Assembly (NCBI RefSeq): GCF_001411495.1 | Contig: NZ_CP012982.1 | Location: 1,984,001-2,048,000 of the forward strand | Source of the DNA: Burkholderia cepacia ATCC 25416 | GTDB lineage: Bacteria; Pseudomonadota; Gammaproteobacteria; Burkholderiales; Burkholderiaceae | Direction of reading: 5' to 3' | Length of the DNA: 64,000 nucleotides | Part shown: positions 35,465 to 42,626 of the stretch, one piece after another | How positions within the stretch are numbered: position 1 is the stretch's first letter | How the letters are laid out: the number at the start of each line of letters is the position of its first letter | Position numbers and translations under genes: made by a program | The notes under the pieces: generated by a model | Databases searched by the model: none | Seen by the model: only the letters and a program-made list of their open reading frames with translations | Told to the model about the DNA's origin: nothing

Positions 35465-35884
35465 ATGCAACAGGCCCTCACGCACATCGGCGTCGACACG
35501 CGCGGCAGCGGCCTCGTCGAATTCACGCCGCAGGTGCGCGCATTCGTCGACCAGCAGGCGATCCGCACCGGCCTGCTCACGGTGTTCTGCCGCCATACGT
35601 CGGCGTCGCTGCTGATCCAGGAGAATGCGGATCCATCGGTGCAGCGCGATCTCGAACGCTACTTCGCGACGCTCGCACCGGAGGACGCCACGCGCTACGA
35701 GCACGACACCGAAGGGCCCGACGACATGCCCGCGCATCTGCGCACGGCGCTCACGCAGGTACAGCTGTCGATCCCGGTCGAGCACGGGCGCATGGTGCTC
35801 GGCACGTGGCAGGGCATCTACCTGTTCGAGCATCGCCGCGCCGCGCACCGGCGCGACATCGTGCTGCATCTGATCGGCGAATGA
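35465..35884 (+). CDS. yjbQ: YjbQ family protein (UPF0047)
   Basis: 139 residues from the ATG at 35465. Family motifs: LLTVFCRHTSASLLIQENAD and VPVEHGRM-type SIPVEHGRMVLGTWQGIYLF, plus DDMPAHLRTALT. The conserved His of CRHTSAS and the later HRRDIVLHL are present. Members have weak thiamin-phosphate synthase activity, but the physiological role is uncertain. It follows the thioredoxin-like gene by 10 bp. Confidence 0.93.
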   Translation: MQQALTHIGVDTRGSGLVEFTPQVRAFVDQQAIRTGLLTVFCRHTSASLLIQENADPSVQRDLERYFATLAPEDATRYEHDTEGPDDMPAHLRTALTQVQLSIPVEHGRMVLGTWQGIYLFEHRRAAHRRDIVLHLIGE

Positions 35885-35949
35885 GTCTCGACGGGTGACG
35901 TTGCGCGCGGCTCGCAATGCGGTGCCGGTGCGCACACGGCATCGCGGGC

Positions 35950-37770
35950 TTACGCGAGCAGTTTGTCGACGAGCGCGCCGAGTTCGCGCAGGTGGACGGG
36001 CTTCGGCAGGAATGCGTCGAATACCCGCTTGTTTTCGCCCAGCGCAGCCGATTCATATGCACTGACGCCGAGGATCGCCGGATGCCGGCCGTCGTCGTCG
36101 GGTTGCGCTACCGCGCGCATGCGCCGTGCGACGTCGAAACCGCTCAGGTCCGGAAGCTCGAGATCGAGCACGACGATGTCGTAGCGGCTCGCACCGAAGC
36201 GCGCGACGCCTTCCTGCCCGGTGCTGCACAGATCGACGTCGATGCCGAGCGCCGACAGCATCGCGCCGAGCGTTTCGCGTGCGTTGTCGTCGTCGTCGAC
36301 CACCAGCGCGCGCCGGTCGCGGTACGCGGCCGCGTGCGGCAGCGCGGGCGCGTCGCCGGCCGCATTGCCGGCGGTGTCGATGCCGGGCACTTCGGCCGGC
36401 AGCGTCACGACGAACTCGCTGCCTTCGCCCACCGTGCTGCGCACGTCCACATGCCCGCGCAGCGTCGTCACGATTTCGCGCACGACGGCGAGCCCCATGC
36501 CGATTCCGTCCACATGCAGCCCGACCGCGTCGTTCGCGCGATAGAACGGCTCGAAGATCTTCGACAGGTGCTGTTTCGCGATGCCGGCGCCCGTGTCGCG
36601 CACGACGATCTTCAATTGCTGGCCGGCCGGCGCGTCGGCGAGCGTGATCGACACGTCGATCGAGCCGCCGAGCGTGTACTTGACCGAGTTCTCGATCAGG
36701 TTCGACAGCACCTGACGCAGCAGCTTGCGATCGGAACGGATCGCAAGCTCGTGCGGCTCGACTCGCTGCGCGACCGTGATCCGCCTGGCCGCGATCTTCT
36801 CGCGCAGCGGGTCGAGCACCTCGGCGAGCAGCGACGCGATGCCGACGGTTTCCCGCTCGGCGAGGCGCTTCGTCGAGCGCAGCTTGATGTAGTCGGTCAG
36901 GTCCTTGACGAGCGCTTCGAGGGACAGCGCGGAATTCTGCAGCCGCCGGATCGTCTTCAGGTTCGCGTCCGACTGCGGGCGCGCGAGGAGGATCTCGACC
37001 GATCCGCAGATCGCCTGCAGCGGCGTGCGCAACTCGTGGCTGACCATCCCGAGGAAGGCGTTCTTCGCCTCGATCATTTCGAACGCGCGATCGGACGCCT
37101 TGCGTTCCGCGTCGAGCGCCGCGTCCTGCCGTTCGAGCAGGTCGTCACGCGTGCGCATCGTATAGAACAGCAGCAGGAACAGCGCGCAGAGGATCACGCC
37201 GAGCACGATGCCGAGGATCAGAATCGCGCGCTGCTTTTCCTTCAGCTGATGGAACGTGAAGTCGCGCTGCGCCATCTCGATCGCGCGGAAATAGTTCGCG
37301 AGGCCGTTGACCTTCGGCCAGTACGCGTTCACGTCGTCGATCACCTGCCGTGCGCGCTTCGGCGAATCGCGCAACGGCGGTATGTCGCGCTTCAGGCGCG
37401 TCATGAATTCGCCGAGCGCGTCGATCTCGTTGCGCGCGCGCGGGATGCGCAGCCAGTATTGGGACACTTCCGACGGCCGCTGCAGAAAGCCGAACGACAC
37501 CGACAGGCTGTCGAGCTGCATCTGGACGTGATTGAAGTCGTCGTCCTCGTGCGTCGCGTAGAGGATCAGTTGCCGGTCGAACCGCGTATAGACGTTCCGG
37601 TATTGCGCGGCGGTCCAGAACACGCCTTCGCGCGGCCCTTCGAGTACGCCCTCGTTGACCGAGGTGGCGAGGAGGTCCCACAGCAGGAACGCCCACGCGG
37701 CGAACCCCATGATCCACAGCGAGCCGAGGACCAGGATGATTTTTCTATTTTTCCATCGCCCGCGTTTCAT
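35950..37770 (-). CDS. Hybrid sensor histidine kinase with C-terminal receiver
   Basis: 606 residues from the ATG at 37770, overlapping the SUOX-like gene stop (ATGA). A first membrane helix (about 10-32), a periplasmic sensor of about 145 residues and a second helix near 180-205. H-box FLGMVSHELRTPLQAICG, N-box LSNLIENSVKYT, ATP-lid region VVRDTGAGIAKQHLSKIF and GIGMGLAVVREIVTTLRG. The receiver has LVVDDDDNARETL, phospho-acceptor in IVVLDLELPDLSG and Lys in FLPKPVHL. All catalytic positions are intact. The translationally coupled periplasmic partner suggests it helps sense the stimulus. Confidence 0.95.
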   Translation of the reverse strand: MKRGRWKNRKIILVLGSLWIMGFAAWAFLLWDLLATSVNEGVLEGPREGVFWTAAQYRNVYTRFDRQLILYATHEDDDFNHVQMQLDSLSVSFGFLQRPSEVSQYWLRIPRARNEIDALGEFMTRLKRDIPPLRDSPKRARQVIDDVNAYWPKVNGLANYFRAIEMAQRDFTFHQLKEKQRAILILGIVLGVILCALFLLLFYTMRTRDDLLERQDAALDAERKASDRAFEMIEAKNAFLGMVSHELRTPLQAICGSVEILLARPQSDANLKTIRRLQNSALSLEALVKDLTDYIKLRSTKRLAERETVGIASLLAEVLDPLREKIAARRITVAQRVEPHELAIRSDRKLLRQVLSNLIENSVKYTLGGSIDVSITLADAPAGQQLKIVVRDTGAGIAKQHLSKIFEPFYRANDAVGLHVDGIGMGLAVVREIVTTLRGHVDVRSTVGEGSEFVVTLPAEVPGIDTAGNAAGDAPALPHAAAYRDRRALVVDDDDNARETLGAMLSALGIDVDLCSTGQEGVARFGASRYDIVVLDLELPDLSGFDVARRMRAVAQPDDDGRHPAILGVSAYESAALGENKRVFDAFLPKPVHLRELGALVDKLLA

Positions 37771-38270
37771 TTCACCGTCAGGCCGATGATCTGCCACGCG
37801 AACTTGGCTTCGCCGAGCGGCGTCTTCAGTTCGTCGGGATACTGGTCGCGCGGGTACATGATCCACAGCGGGCCATAGTTGTCGTTGTCGAGCACCTTGC
37901 CGTTCATCGTCCGCGCGAGGATCACGCCGTAGCGGTCGGCGTCGGACACGGGAATCGTGAACGTGTACTCGTCGATGCAGCGGAACTCGATCTGCGTGCC
38001 GTGCGCGCCGACGGTCTTCAGGATGTCGGACAGGCGCGGGCCGGTGAAGGTCGCCTTCGGCGTCCAGCTCGTCGACGTGACGATCGTGTGCTGGGGCAGC
38101 GCCATCAGCGCCTGCTCGGAGAAGACGTAGGCCGTCTTGCCCGGCTGGTTGTGCCTGTCGATCTTGCCGTCGACGGTGAACGTGAACGACGAGGCGGCCC
38201 ACGCCGCGGCGGCCATGCCGAGCAGGCAGGCCGTCAGCAGGCTCTTGGTCCAGATGGTCGGAATTCGCAT
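37767..38270 (-). CDS. Periplasmic SUOX-fold (molybdopterin-type oxidoreductase-like) protein
   Basis: 167 residues; the signal peptide ends AAAAWA. The mature protein resembles a small free-standing sulfite-oxidase-like (YedY-type) domain: FSEQALMALPQHTIVTSTSW, FTGPRLSDILKTVG, IEFRCIDEYTFTIPVSDADR and GPLWIMYPRDQYP. The usual molybdopterin-ligating Cys position appears to be occupied by other residues before TSTSWTPK, so it may bind a ligand rather than catalyse. It lies between a BetR-type response regulator gene (49 bp) and the hybrid kinase gene (ATGA overlap), which suggests a sensory role. Confidence 0.8.
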   Translation of the reverse strand: MRIPTIWTKSLLTACLLGMAAAAWAASSFTFTVDGKIDRHNQPGKTAYVFSEQALMALPQHTIVTSTSWTPKATFTGPRLSDILKTVGAHGTQIEFRCIDEYTFTIPVSDADRYGVILARTMNGKVLDNDNYGPLWIMYPRDQYPDELKTPLGEAKFAWQIIGLTVK

Positions 38271-38319
38271 GTCATTCCCTCGGTCTTGTCGCGTGGTGTC
38301 GTGGCTTGTGTTTCCGGTC

Positions 38320-39192
38320 TCAGTTCGCGGCGGCTGCGGCCGGCAGCGTGATCTTCAGTTCGCGCGCCACTTCGGCGAACAGGATCGGCAGGCGCACCGG
38401 CTTTTCCTCGCAGCGCGCGTTGTAGTGCGACACGATGTGCGCGATTTCGTCTTCGCTGGCTTCACCGGTCGAGATCTTGCCGGTCAGCAGGAAGATCGGC
38501 GCGCCGCTGTTCTCGCTCGAGCGGATGCCGCGCACGAGCTCGGCGGCGGTCTGGTCGCCGAGCATCCAGTCGAGGATGTAACCGTCGAAATCCTCTACCT
38601 CGAGTGCCTTGCGGAACGATGCGCCGTCGAAGTACGGAATCGCGTTCACGCCTTTTTCGATGAAATATTCACATACGGTTTCGGCGACGTCCTGCGAATC
38701 GTCGACCACGGCGATCCGCGCCGCATACACGTTCGGCTGGGACGAGCGCAGCTCGATCACGTCGACCGGATACGTGCGGCCCTCGCGCGCGTGCTGACGC
38801 TCGGTGATGAGCCACTCGCCCTGCCATTGCAGCGCGACGAAGTCCGTCTCGATCTGGCTGCTGGCCTTGGTCGAGATCGCGGCGCGGCAGCGAAAGCGCC
38901 GTGACTCGATCACGAGCGTCGCGTCGATCATCTCGGCGGCGGCCGGCTGCGTGCCCTTGTCGTCGAGCAGGATCGCGGGCGGCACGCCGAAATGCGTCGC
39001 GATGTCCTGCAACTGCGACAGGTTCCACGGGATCAGGCCCTTCATCTTGCGGGTGACGACAGAGAAGCTGAGGCCGAGCACGTTCGCGATCGTCGTGTTG
39101 TGACTTCGCGGCGGAATGCCGTTCCGGTTCAGTAGGTCGCGCACCTTGTTGGCGGTGATCAGATCGACGTTGGCCTGCTCGCTGTTGGACAT
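38320..39192 (-). CDS. BetR-domain response regulator
   Basis: About 290 residues from the ATG at 39192 (MSNSEQANVD), with GGAG eleven bases upstream. The N-terminus (about 8-75, ITANKVRDLLNRNGIPPRSH and SVVTRKMKGLIPWNLSQLQ) is a helix-turn-helix of the BetR type. A middle region (about 80-160) has no identifiable domain. The C-terminal receiver has IAVVDDSQDVAETV, phospho-acceptor Asp in GYILDWMLGD and Lys in CEEKPVRL. The output-first, receiver-last order is the reverse of common response regulators. First gene of the three-gene signalling operon. Confidence 0.9.
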   Translation of the reverse strand: MSNSEQANVDLITANKVRDLLNRNGIPPRSHNTTIANVLGLSFSVVTRKMKGLIPWNLSQLQDIATHFGVPPAILLDDKGTQPAAAEMIDATLVIESRRFRCRAAISTKASSQIETDFVALQWQGEWLITERQHAREGRTYPVDVIELRSSQPNVYAARIAVVDDSQDVAETVCEYFIEKGVNAIPYFDGASFRKALEVEDFDGYILDWMLGDQTAAELVRGIRSSENSGAPIFLLTGKISTGEASEDEIAHIVSHYNARCEEKPVRLPILFAEVARELKITLPAAAAAN

Positions 39193-39550
39193 CTCGATGG
39201 GGTCTCCAGGGGTTTTGGCGAGGGAGAGCATATCAAAACTGACGTGACACGCAAACTTTGAAAAAGCGAATCACCTTGACATGCTGTTTTTCTCCATTAT
39301 TATTGCTCACCACGTCACCTTTGTTTGTCGCGTCATGTTTGGAGATCGCAGCCGGCGGGAGCCGGTACAACGAAAAGCGACAACGATGAAGCGGTGACTG
39401 AACGATTCGAAGAGAGAACCTGAGAGAGCCTTGGGGTGCGTGTCGGCGTCGACGGATTGTATCCGTTGCGCCGCGCGCCGCCGGGTGCGAGCTCACGGGG
39501 GTGAAAGGCTCGAAGAATTGCGGCGCCAATAAAACTTGAGGAAAGTACCA
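39193..39550. other. Divergent intergenic region, BetR-RR / Sel1-like lipoprotein
   Basis: 358 bp between divergent genes. AT-rich near 39230-39360 and containing one strong plus-strand sigma-70 promoter (39276-39303). The remaining 240 bp to the lipoprotein start is an unusually long leader; no ORF with a ribosome-binding site was found in it. Confidence 0.5.
39276..39303 (+). promoter_or_regulatory. Sigma-70-type promoter for the Sel1-like lipoprotein gene
   Basis: A consensus -35 (TTGACA, 39276-39281) and a -10 TATTAT (39298-39303) with a 16-bp spacer. Transcription would start near 39310, giving a leader of about 240 nt before the ATG at 39551. Confidence 0.6.
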
Positions 39551-40138
39551 ATGTTCCGCCGTCTACTCGCACCGGGGCTGCTGTTGCTGTTGGCCGCGTG
39601 CGCGCAGGATCCGTCCGTCACCGGCAACACGGTGCGGATCTGCGACGACACGGGTTGTTCTTACCGCCCGAAAGATCAGGTCTCCTATCAGAAAAAGGAC
39701 GATTCGGAAGACCGGGAAGATCCGCGCATCGCCGCGCTGAAGCAAACCGCGAAGACCCAGCCGAAGGCCGCGTACGACCTCGGCCTGCGCTACTTCCGCG
39801 GCGACGGCGTGCGCCAGGACAGCTACCAGGCCCTCAAGTGGATGCGCGAGGCCGCCGAGCGCGGTGACCTGCAGGCGCAGAAGGCGCTCGGCAGTTTCTA
39901 CCTGTTCGGCCTCGAGGAAATGGGCTCCGACGCGCGCGAAGCGGAGAAGTGGCTGTCGATCGCGGCCGGCCGCGGCGACAAGGAGTCGAAGAAGCTGCTC
40001 GACCTTGCACGCAAGGCCAAGAAGGAAGACGAAGAAGACTGGAAATGGCGCACGCAGTGGCGTGACGTCTATTACGGCTACTGGTACTCGGGCTATCCGT
40101 ACTACGGCGTCTGGCAGCAGACGTACTGGTACTACTGA
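39551..40138 (+). CDS. Sel1-repeat lipoprotein
   Basis: 195 residues. The start at 39551 (MFRRLLAPGLLLLLAACAQ) gives a canonical lipobox LAAC; GAGG lies upstream. Two to three Sel1-like helical repeats: AAYDLGLRYFRGDGVRQDSY, ALKWMREAAERGDLQAQKAL and FYLFGLEE..EAEKWLSIAAGRGD. A Lys/Glu-rich segment follows, and the C-terminal 25 residues are Tyr/Trp-rich (YYGYWYSGYPYYGVWQQTYW), unusual for the family. Probably an envelope scaffold protein. 120 bp upstream of a CsgG-like gene. Confidence 0.9.
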   Translation: MFRRLLAPGLLLLLAACAQDPSVTGNTVRICDDTGCSYRPKDQVSYQKKDDSEDREDPRIAALKQTAKTQPKAAYDLGLRYFRGDGVRQDSYQALKWMREAAERGDLQAQKALGSFYLFGLEEMGSDAREAEKWLSIAAGRGDKESKKLLDLARKAKKEDEEDWKWRTQWRDVYYGYWYSGYPYYGVWQQTYWYY

Positions 40139-40258
40139 CCGGGCCTGAAGCAACGGGGGCAGCAGCGGGGAGACCACCATCGCGCGCCAGCCGGGGGGCT
40201 TATCGAAGTTCGCACGAACACATAAGCCGAACAACGACTCTAATCGATCGACAACGAC

Positions 40259-41086
40259 ATGAAGACCAACCTTTCCCAACGTCTCACTCAAGGTGCGCTG
40301 GTCGCAGCGCTTTGCGCGTCCGTGGCGGGCTGCGGCGGCATGGTGACGCCCGGCGGTCAGAACGCGGGCGTGACCGGTGCCGCCGCGGGCGGCACGAGCG
40401 CCGGCGCCGATACGGGGCTGCAGCGCTGCGCGTCGCCGCTCGGCACGATCGCGGTCGACGACGGCCGCAATGCCGACTGGTGGGGCCCGTTCGGCAGCGC
40501 GACCAAGATGACGACGATCGACCCGCTGCTGCGCCTGGCCGTCCAGCAGTCGAACTGCTTCGTGATCACGTCGATCGGCAACCAGAAGAGCGACGCGCGC
40601 CTGTCGCGCATCACGCAGTTGCAGCGCAACTCGGGCGAATACCGCGCGGGCTCGAAGCAGCAGAAGGGCCAGCGTGTCGCGGCCGACTACTACATGGAAC
40701 CGCAGATCGTCATCAACGATTCGCCGATCGGCGGCATCGGCAGCATGATCGGCGGGCTGATCGGCAACAGCGCGGTGGCGGCTGTGGCCGGCCACCTGCA
40801 GACGAAGGCATCGGTCGTCACGCTGACGCTGTTCGACGTGCGCTCGGCCGTGCAGATCGCGGCATCGGAAGGCAGCTCGACGGCGACCAACTACGGTGCC
40901 GCGCTGGGCGGCTTCGGCGGCGGCGTGGGCGGTGCGCTCGCGGGCTTCTCGTCGACGCCGGAAGGCAAGGCGACGGTCGTCGCGTTCATCGACGCGTACA
41001 ACAAGATGGTCGTCGCACTGCGCAGCTACAAGGCGCAGGACGTCAAGGGCGGCCTCGGCCGCGGCGGCCAGCTGCAGGTCAACTGA
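40259..41086 (+). CDS. CsgG/HfaB-like outer-membrane lipoprotein
   Basis: 275 residues. The lipobox ends ASVAGCGG. The CsgG-like core: VDDGRNADWWGPFGSATKMT, LLRLAVQQSNCFVITS, AADYYMEPQIVINDS, then Gly-rich IGGIGSMIGGLIGNSAVAAV and LGGFGGGVGGALAGFSSTPE. CsgG forms the curli export channel; more distant relatives are lipoproteins of unknown export role. No csgA, csgE or csgF homologue was recognised in the window. A strong palindromic terminator follows. Confidence 0.85.
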   Translation: MKTNLSQRLTQGALVAALCASVAGCGGMVTPGGQNAGVTGAAAGGTSAGADTGLQRCASPLGTIAVDDGRNADWWGPFGSATKMTTIDPLLRLAVQQSNCFVITSIGNQKSDARLSRITQLQRNSGEYRAGSKQQKGQRVAADYYMEPQIVINDSPIGGIGSMIGGLIGNSAVAAVAGHLQTKASVVTLTLFDVRSAVQIAASEGSSTATNYGAALGGFGGGVGGALAGFSSTPEGKATVVAFIDAYNKMVVALRSYKAQDVKGGLGRGGQLQVN

Positions 41087-41093
41087 CGTTGAC

Positions 41094-41117
41094 CGGCCCG
41101 CGGCGCGCCGCGGGCCG
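41094..41117 (+). terminator. Palindromic terminator after CsgG-like gene
   Basis: CGGCCCGCGGC (41094-41104) and GCCGCGGGCCG (41107-41117) are exact complements with a two-base centre, followed by ATTTCC. It is strong in stem and weak in T-run, and separates the CsgG-like gene from the repeat lipoprotein gene. Confidence 0.6.
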
Positions 41118-41202
41118 ATTTCCGATTCGAGACTGTCCGTACGCGTGGTGTGATTCCGCGCGTACCGGCTTCGCTCATCTTTTTTGCTTCGAGGTGACCC
41201 CG

Positions 41203-42228
41203 ATGAAAGCCGCTGCATTGATCGCATTGACCTGTCTGGCGCTGACCGCTTGCGGCGGCGACGACAATTCCTCGCCCGCCGCGTCCGGCGGATCGGGGAC
41301 GAGCAACAACGGCGGCACTGGTGGCACTGGTGGCACAGGCGGTAGTGGAAGCGGCGGCAACGGCGGCAGCGGTGGCTCGGGCGGTTCGGGCGGCGGCACG
41401 ATGACGTGGCGCTACGACGCGCAGCCGACCGCGGCGGATCAGGCGAGTTTCCTGACGCTCCTCAACAGTGAAGGCGCAAAGGGCTACCGCTATCTGGGCG
41501 ACTATTACTACAACGCATCCAGCGGCGGTTCGCGCTCGATCTTCGTGAACGACGGCACCGCGCAGACCTACACGTACCAGTTGCAATCCACGCCGGGCGA
41601 CTGGACGACGTTCCTCAACCAGGCCAACACGCAGGGCACGAACGGCTATCGCTACGAAGGGCCGCTCATGTACGGCTACCTGTATCGCAAGGATGGCGGT
41701 TCGTCGGCCACCTACACGTACACGACGACCGGCCTGCCTGCCGACCCGAACGCGTTCCTCACGCAGGCGAACGGCCAGGGCCAGTCGGGCTACTGGTTCC
41801 TGGGTCCGATGGTGATCGGCTCGGTACAGGCGAACGTGTACATGAAGAACAATGCGTCGGGCGCGACCTACACGTACGACGCCCTCACGCCGACGACGAA
41901 CGTCAGCGACTTCATCGCGCAGGCCAACAGCGAAGGCGCGAAGGGTTATCGCGCGAAGGGCGGGATGCTGTTCGGCAGCACGATCTCGTGGGTCTACGTG
42001 AAAGACCAGACGCAATCGCCGACCTTCACCTACCAGTCGGCCGCGATCCAGTCGACCGGCGCGAGCTTCGTGCAGCAGGCGAACGGTTTCGGTGCGCAAG
42101 GCTCCGCTTACCTGAGCGATATCGCGCTCGGCACCACGCCGCCGATCGTGACGGCATCGTTCTATTTCAAGCCGACGAACTGCACGGGCTTCCTGTGCAC
42201 GACGCTCAATCCGCTCACGCAGAACTGA
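41203..42228 (+). CDS. Lipoprotein with Gly-rich linker and five internal repeats (unknown function)
   Basis: 341 residues; GAGGTGACCCCG before the ATG. Lipobox LALTACGGDD. Residues ~37-66 are a Gly/Ser/Thr linker. From about 67 to the end there are five imperfect repeats of about 48-52 residues, each with an FLxxxNxxGxxGY core: FLTLLNSEGAKGYRYLG, FLNQANTQGTNGYRYEG, FLTQANGQGQSGYWFLG, FIAQANSEGAKGYRAKG and FVQQANGFGAQGSAYLS. Each core is followed by a VYxK-like strand and a TYxY segment. Two Cys occur in CTGFLC near the end. Not recognised as a named family. The linker implies the repeats are displayed away from the membrane. Confidence 0.85.
   Translation: MKAAALIALTCLALTACGGDDNSSPAASGGSGTSNNGGTGGTGGTGGSGSGGNGGSGGSGGSGGGTMTWRYDAQPTAADQASFLTLLNSEGAKGYRYLGDYYYNASSGGSRSIFVNDGTAQTYTYQLQSTPGDWTTFLNQANTQGTNGYRYEGPLMYGYLYRKDGGSSATYTYTTTGLPADPNAFLTQANGQGQSGYWFLGPMVIGSVQANVYMKNNASGATYTYDALTPTTNVSDFIAQANSEGAKGYRAKGGMLFGSTISWVYVKDQTQSPTFTYQSAAIQSTGASFVQQANGFGAQGSAYLSDIALGTTPPIVTASFYFKPTNCTGFLCTTLNPLTQN
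41311..41400 (+). repeat. Gly-rich linker-coding repeat
   Basis: Nine-base units related to GGTGGCACT repeat imperfectly, encoding GTGGTGG and GGSGGSGG patterns. Such tracts can gain or lose units by slippage, which would change linker length in frame. Confidence 0.7.
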
Positions 42229-42337
42229 GCGGGCGCTGCCGGCACAACGGCGGTGCGCGGGCGATCCTGCCGGGTCGTTCCGCGCGGGTCGAATCGGGTG
42301 CCTCGGTGCGTCGCGAGATTCGTTGACGCATCTTTTG

Positions 42338-42360
42338 CCGCCGGCTTGCCGGCGGTATTT
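42338..42360 (+). terminator. Terminator after five-repeat lipoprotein
   Basis: CCGCCGGC (42338-42345), TT, GCCGGCGG (42348-42355), then TATTTCATTT. Perfect eight-base arms with a tight loop; about 110 bp after the stop codon. Confidence 0.6.
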
Positions 42361-42477
42361 CATTTCGGGCGTGCCTGCGGCGATTCGATGAAGCAACCTA
42401 TCCGGACGGACAGGTGCGCGACACGCGATTCTGCCGTCGAGTTTCGTTCAAGTTCAAAACAATCATTCAAAAAAATA

Positions 42478-42491
42478 GGACGTTTACTAAA
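42478..42491 (+). promoter_or_regulatory. Shared motif GGAC-N4-ACTAAA, kinase promoter copy
   Basis: GGACGTTTACTAAA, a full match. It lies 136-149 bp upstream of the first hybrid kinase start, close to the distance of copy A from the set-2 pilin start. Confidence 0.5.
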
Positions 42492-42626
42492 AGGATAATG
42501 CACGCCTGATTTTCGCAGTGTCGTTTGGCATGATCGGGACATCGCTATCCCGATTGTTTCCATCGTGACGTCCATCCGCAGGGGATCTGCCACAGGTCCG
42601 CGCTCAGGGCTCCGTCACGCCGAGTC

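Larger units (their letters stand above)
42229..42626. other. Intergenic region before first hybrid kinase
   Basis: 398 bp. Contains a hairpin terminator for the repeat lipoprotein (42338-42355), then an AT-rich patch (about 42440-42500) with a perfect copy of the GGAC-N4-ACTAAA motif. The kinase promoter probably lies here. No gene seen. Confidence 0.55.

Noticed and set aside
35917..37878. 653-residue plus-strand frame opposite the hybrid kinase
   Set aside because: No domain or ribosome-binding site; the minus-strand kinase has complete motifs and an ATGA-coupled neighbour.
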